Positions 60,501 to 64,000 of a stretch of 64,000 bases of DNA are shown here, piece after piece. The notes under the pieces were generated by a model. It did no database searches, was not told the origin of the DNA, and saw only the letters and a program-made list of their open reading frames with translations. Source of the stretch: Zea mays (lineage: Eukaryota > Streptophyta > Magnoliopsida > Poales > Poaceae); NCBI RefSeq assembly GCF_902167145.1, contig NW_023367190.1, positions 1-64,000 of the forward strand, in the 5' to 3' direction. Each line of letters begins with the position of its first letter. The stretch's first letter is position 1. Both the position numbers and the translations under genes were made by a program.

Positions 60501-62090
60501 GACTACGTACGAACTTGGAACCCAGTGGCAGGACAGCTAGAAAAGTCCAATGGTTCAAATCCCTGTTCTCGGGGCAAGGCATCTATTCTTGAGCTCTTAT
60601 GTGAGAAGGGTTTTTCTTGTTGATACCCACAAGACGACTCCACTTGTTATGAAAGTCCTCTTTTCAAAGCGAGATCACTATAAGGATAAGGATAAGGCCG
60701 GCGGGCCCTCCCAAGGGTGGGTGGGACCGACGCAAGCGATAACACTCCGCCCTTGGATTCGTTTCGCAAAGGGAGACATCTTGGCTAAACACTGACACAA
60801 TCTACAAATACCACTTCCAATACAATTTGTAGAAACTCCGACTCCCGTTCAGAAAGAAATGGGACTTCCCGAGAGGGGATTCACTACTTGATGATGGCCG
60901 AGCCAACTCATTAATGAGAGAACTCGGACAATTAAAGAAATCAGACAAAGAATATAGTTATTAGTTCTGAAAGTCCAATTTTCTCCTTTCTACTTTTCTA
61001 AAACCTAAACAAAGAGGCGTTAGCCCTGTGCTCCTATTGTTGAAGCAGCAATTCCCAATCTACAGAAAGCCCGTGCCCCAATCCAGAACAGGAACAGACA
61101 AGACAGCGCTAGCGAGGAATAGCTTTTCAGGCACTATCCAACAGATCAGATCGATTGGCTTTCAGGAAGGATATGTCTCCAGCTCTACGGCACTCTTCAC
61201 TCGTTGTGGAGCGGGCAGTCTACCTCCTATATCGCTCGTTTTCTGGTTGGTAGTGACTCGAGGTGCTGGATGCGTGTTCAATGCAGCTCTATTGTCCCCT
61301 TGTCGGTAGTGGCCATTGATTGAGCTTCTGCAGTTGGTGGGCGTGGAAATTCTTCTTTTTCAGTGGAAGTTTCATAGCTAGCGAGACTAGAAGCAAAGAG
61401 CACAGTGCTAGAGCCAACAGGCATTAAGGAAAAGAGTGCTATAAGAGCGAAAGTCAAGCACAGTGCGAAGGAATGCATTTTCTTTTTAGAAGGGCAGAGA
61501 GTGGGGGAGGAATGATTCTCTGAAAAAGGGTAGGGTCCAGTTAGCTCGGAAGGTTTGACCCGGTATATTTCCCGGAAATATTTAGAGAGAAGACTCCATT
61601 CAAAAAATGCATCCTTGGTCCTAGGTCTTATTCAATTAAACCGAGAAGGGCAGGCAGGTGACGCAAGTGTAAGGTGTGACCCTCGATCTGTCTGTGAACC
61701 GGAAAGGAGGTATGGTACTCGAAATCAACTTGTTACTCTGCCTTCCTATCAACAGGAAATGGCTTGCATGGATCCAAAAATAAAACGAAAACCAACAACG
61801 TTGCAATGGGGAAGGGCGTAGCTGGTGTAAAACTAAAGCTATATCTTTTCTTCTTTGCTTGTAACAAACAGAGCTATCTAAAGCTTGAAAGTAAGCAACA
61901 GAGCTATCTATTCCAACGTATTGGTCCAACTCCACGGTTCCTCTCATCTTTCTTGTCGGAGAAAGCCTGTCTTCTGAGACATCCATTAATCAAATTTGAT
62001 CAGTAACAAAAATCGTATGTAATGAAAGAAGAGTCAGCCTTGGGGTGGGGCACGAGGGGTGTCCCCTGTATGCAGGTCGCTACTTAACTT
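57543..62090. other. Spacer with no recognised gene
   Basis: About 4.5 kb. The frames are short (up to 93 codons, 61028-61309) and without recognisable motifs. A T-arm-like phrase (GGTTCAAATCC near 60552) has no tRNA around it. 59340-59470 and 60550-60795 are open but unassigned. Nothing else identified. Confidence 0.5.
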
Positions 62091-62169
62091 GACAAGCAGT
62101 GTTGCTGTGTAAGAGATTGTGTGGGCGCGGTTCGCGATCTCTTCTTTCCTTTCCCAACCAAATAAAGAA

Positions 62170-62913
62170 ATGCAAAAAACGACTAATTCTAGACCAGAAG
62201 ATCTTCTCATGTTGGATATCAGAAATAAAATGGGTGATCTTTCGGGAGGGAGTGCCAGTAGCACCAGTTCATCGTCTTTTTTGTCTTGCAATTCTAGTCT
62301 ACACTCTCATAGTCCTTCTTCTTCAGAAGGATTCATTTCTTTTGGGACTCCCTCGTCCTCTTCCTCTGTCAATCAACCATCGCCATTAGCATCCTCTTCC
62401 TCTGTCAATCAACCCTCGCCATTAGCATCCTTTTCTGTGAACCAGCCATCCCCTTCTTCCGTGAAAGGAGTATTCTTAACGGACAGTGGTACTCCCTCTT
62501 CCTCTTCGTCCGTAAATCGGCCATCCCCAAACCCGACCGATGAAAGGGTCGTAGAATATCAAGGGGCTATACGCGAGGAAATGGCCAAATTAATGCCGGC
62601 AGGGATCACCAAGAGATTCTAGTTGCAGCCGAACGAATACATGGGGGGAGTGCTAATATAGGATTTCTTCGATCACAGCTCCGGGATTTAGTAGCAAATG
62701 GCACTGAAAGTGAAGCCTTCAAGTACGGAATAGCTGAGCTAGCGAATGAGAATTTAGCGGCAAATTTCGCTGCGATGCATTTAGCGGAGAGTCCTTTGGA
62801 TCAATTTGGCATTCACCCTCTCGCTCTCGCTCTCGGTCTCGGTTTGTTCCTATTTCTAGTTTTTCTTTTTCTTGCGCTGCGGGAAGTATGGAAAAACAGG
62901 ACGAGAGCAGCAT
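62170..62913 (+). pseudogene. Second atp6-related chimeric ORF (Ser-rich leader plus SPLDQFGIHP plus membrane segment), one frameshift
   Basis: ATG 62170 opens a 150-codon frame that is very Ser/Pro rich, with a 36-nt tandem repeat (SSSSVNQPSPLA) in the middle, ending at 62622. A second frame overlaps from about 62590 to 62913. It reads EILVAAERIHGGSANIGFLR on to AESPLDQFGIHPLALALGLG, then a hydrophobic stretch and a basic tail. Adding one G to the GGG at about 62604-62606 would join both frames into one of about 248 codons. SPLDQFGIHP is the mature start of atp6, but the following residues diverge from atp6 after ten codons; only one hydrophobic span follows. About 240 nt downstream lies a copy of the atp6 3' flank. 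The locus thus looks like an atp6 duplicate whose body was replaced. Related leaders occur at 15.4-16.3 kb and 37.2-37.6 kb. Confidence 0.7.
62356..62427 (+). repeat. 36-nt tandem repeat, two copies
   Basis: TCCTCTTCCTCTGTCAATCA then ACCMTCGCCATTAGCA, twice, with one mismatch. It encodes SSSSVNQPSPLA twice in the Ser-rich ORF; degenerate units lie on either side. In-frame length change is possible. Confidence 0.92.
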
Positions 62914-62990
62914 AATCGTTAGTTAGGGGTAAGAGGGGAATCTTATGTCCATATTATCTAAAAAATATATGAGTGTTAAGCTTGTGCGCG

Positions 62991-63056
62991 TTGTTATTTG
63001 TTGTTTATGTGAGGCTGCATGCGCTTGTTATTGTTGTTTATGTGAGGCTGCATGCG
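62991..63056 (+). repeat. Tandem duplication of about 33 nt
   Basis: TTGTTATTTGTTGTTTATGT then GAGGCTGCATGCG, two copies (62991-63023 and 63025-63056), the second lacking one T. It lies in the 3' flank of the chimeric ORF. Confidence 0.9.
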
Positions 63057-63150
63057 AATGATTAACTCGTGTCTTTATGTCCATGTGAGAAGGCTAATAA
63101 ATTATCTCTTTTCTTTGGTCCGGAAAAAGGAAGTAAGACCCTCGAGACGA

Positions 63151-63236
63151 GAACTACATATGGTCTGATACTGACTTCCTTGAAAAGAGGAAGACAAGTT
63201 ATGTAGGCAGTAGCCGTTCCAGAAATGCAGCGGTAC
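63151..63236 (+). repeat. Copy of the atp6 3' flank
   Basis: Matches 38456-38541, same orientation. Together with SPLDQFGIHP at 62.8 kb it brackets what would have been a duplicated atp6 gene, now lacking most of its coding part. Confidence 0.88.
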
Positions 63237-63898
63237 CACAAGTGCTCATTCATTGGTCCAACCTAGAAGCTACTTGGAAGACTATGAATTGATTGCAAGT
63301 AAGTATCATGGACAAGGAGGATTTTTAGGAGAAAGGAGATCCTCTCTCAACCCAATAGATGCAATGTAGGAAGACTAGTATCTTTAGTCCATGGGTGTAA
63401 CACCATAAGATGGGATTGATGGTAATCTATCATAATCGTTTCCCTTTTTGTCTAGATGACGTCCCCACGGTGTCTATAATTTATGTCAACCAATAAGAAA
63501 TACCCGAAAGAAGATGCGTAGGCCTTCAATCATGGTGCAATGAATATCGTAGATAGAGTGATGGAAGAAGTTCGATCTCATATAGCTAGCTGGAGTCTTT
63601 CTTTTCAAATCAAAGTGAAACGATTTTCCTTTTACGTTGAGATATTTGAATTGGATTTTCTTTCACCACTACTATCGTAACGCACAGAAAACACTGACGT
63701 TTCCGCTCGCTTTCAACCACTGCCACTTTACCTGAGCACTGTGACGCAGTCGGTCAAGTATTGAGGCTAGTATATCAAGGACTTATGAGAACTGAAAAGA
63801 AAAAAACTAGGCAAAGGAATTCTCAAAGTTCATTGAGTTAAGGAGGACCATTCGTGGGGGGTTCGTGGAAGAGTTGGGTTCGATTCCCTTTATACGCG
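63237..63898. other. rps4 upstream region
   Basis: 662 nt without a recognised gene. It presumably contains the rps4 promoter and leader. GGGTTCGATTCCC at 63877-63889 resembles a tRNA T-loop, but no tRNA folds around it. GGGGGGTTCG at 63856 and AGGAGGACC at 63841 are other GC-rich phrases. Confidence 0.4.
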
Positions 63899-64000
63899 AT
63901 GTGGCGAAAAAGACTGATTCAACGAAATATGCCTGCATTAAGATTTAAAACGTGCCGTCTACTTCCAGGAAATGTTCGGAACAGAGAACTTTCTCTAATC
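63899..64000 (+). CDS. rps4: rps4, mitochondrial ribosomal protein S4 (5' end, cut by window)
   Basis: RPS4 binds 16S-like rRNA early in small-subunit assembly. ATG 63929 begins MPALRFKTCRLLPGNVRNRE, a near-exact match to plant mitochondrial RPS4. The frame is open upstream to another ATG at 63899 (MWRKRLIQRN-), and grass proteins as I recall them include a short extension like this, so 63899 is preferred. Some codons (for example Pro in LLPG) may be edited. The gene continues beyond 64000. Confidence 0.93.
   Translation, partial: MWRKRLIQRNMPALRFKTCRLLPGNVRNRELSLI

Noticed and set aside
60548..60575. T-loop-like GGTTCAAATCCC
   Set aside because: No acceptor or anticodon stem can be built from the flanking 70 nt.
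63875..63891. T-loop-like GGGTTCGATTCCC before rps4
   Set aside because: The T stem pairs only three bases and no other tRNA arms are present; more likely leader sequence.

Overview
This is a piece of plant mitochondrial DNA from a grass, most likely Zea or a close panicoid relative. The unedited cox2 exons match the maize-type protein. The cox2 group II intron measures 794 nt between its GTGCG start and AC end. nad1 exon 4 (59 nt) stands alone without matR, as in grasses. Recognisable genes take up a small share of the window. The rest is typical plant mitochondrial spacer, with short repeats and scraps of chloroplast, nuclear and plasmid origin.

Layout. 1-0.8 kb: decayed 3' part of a linear-plasmid type phage-like RNA polymerase gene. 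0.8-15.3 kb: spacer, with an 84-nt piece of chloroplast psaB near 9.8 kb. 15.3-18.0 kb: a chimeric locus in which the first 12 codons of atp9 (out of frame), a long unknown leader and the first mature segment of atp6 run in frame into an otherwise normal two-exon cox2. 18.7-19.5 kb: two unrecognised reading frames. 22.7-23.9 kb: nad1 exon 4 between two half introns, so it must be trans-spliced on both sides. 24.0-24.2 kb: Ty3-type integrase remnant. 24.2-37 kb: spacer. 37.2-38.5 kb: atp6 with a long leader and two compensating one-base indels. 39.3-40.4 kb: a tRNA-like hairpin, nad6 and an in-frame open extension. 41.7-43.1 kb: nuclear DNA (LRR receptor gene, Ty3 integrase). 43-51 kb: spacer. 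51.0-57.5 kb: a plasmid-derived block with two intact related membrane-anchored ORFs (444 and 387 aa), a psbA fragment, and on the minus strand a nearly complete family B DNA polymerase with one frameshift. 57.5-62.1 kb: spacer. 62.1-63.2 kb: a second atp6-related chimeric ORF with a 36-nt tandem repeat. 63.9 kb to the end: start of rps4.

The real genes encode parts of complex I (nad1, nad6), complex IV (cox2), ATP synthase (atp6) and the small ribosomal subunit (rps4). cox2, nad6 and atp6 need C-to-U RNA editing, and nad1 needs trans-splicing. The most interesting items are the atp9/atp6/cox2 fusion, the shared atp6-type 5' cassette that recurs in four or five places, and the pair of related tail-anchored plasmid proteins. 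Several frames break at or near homopolymer runs (atp6 twice, dpo, the 62 kb ORF, possibly rpo), so sequencing error has to be excluded before calling these genes dead.
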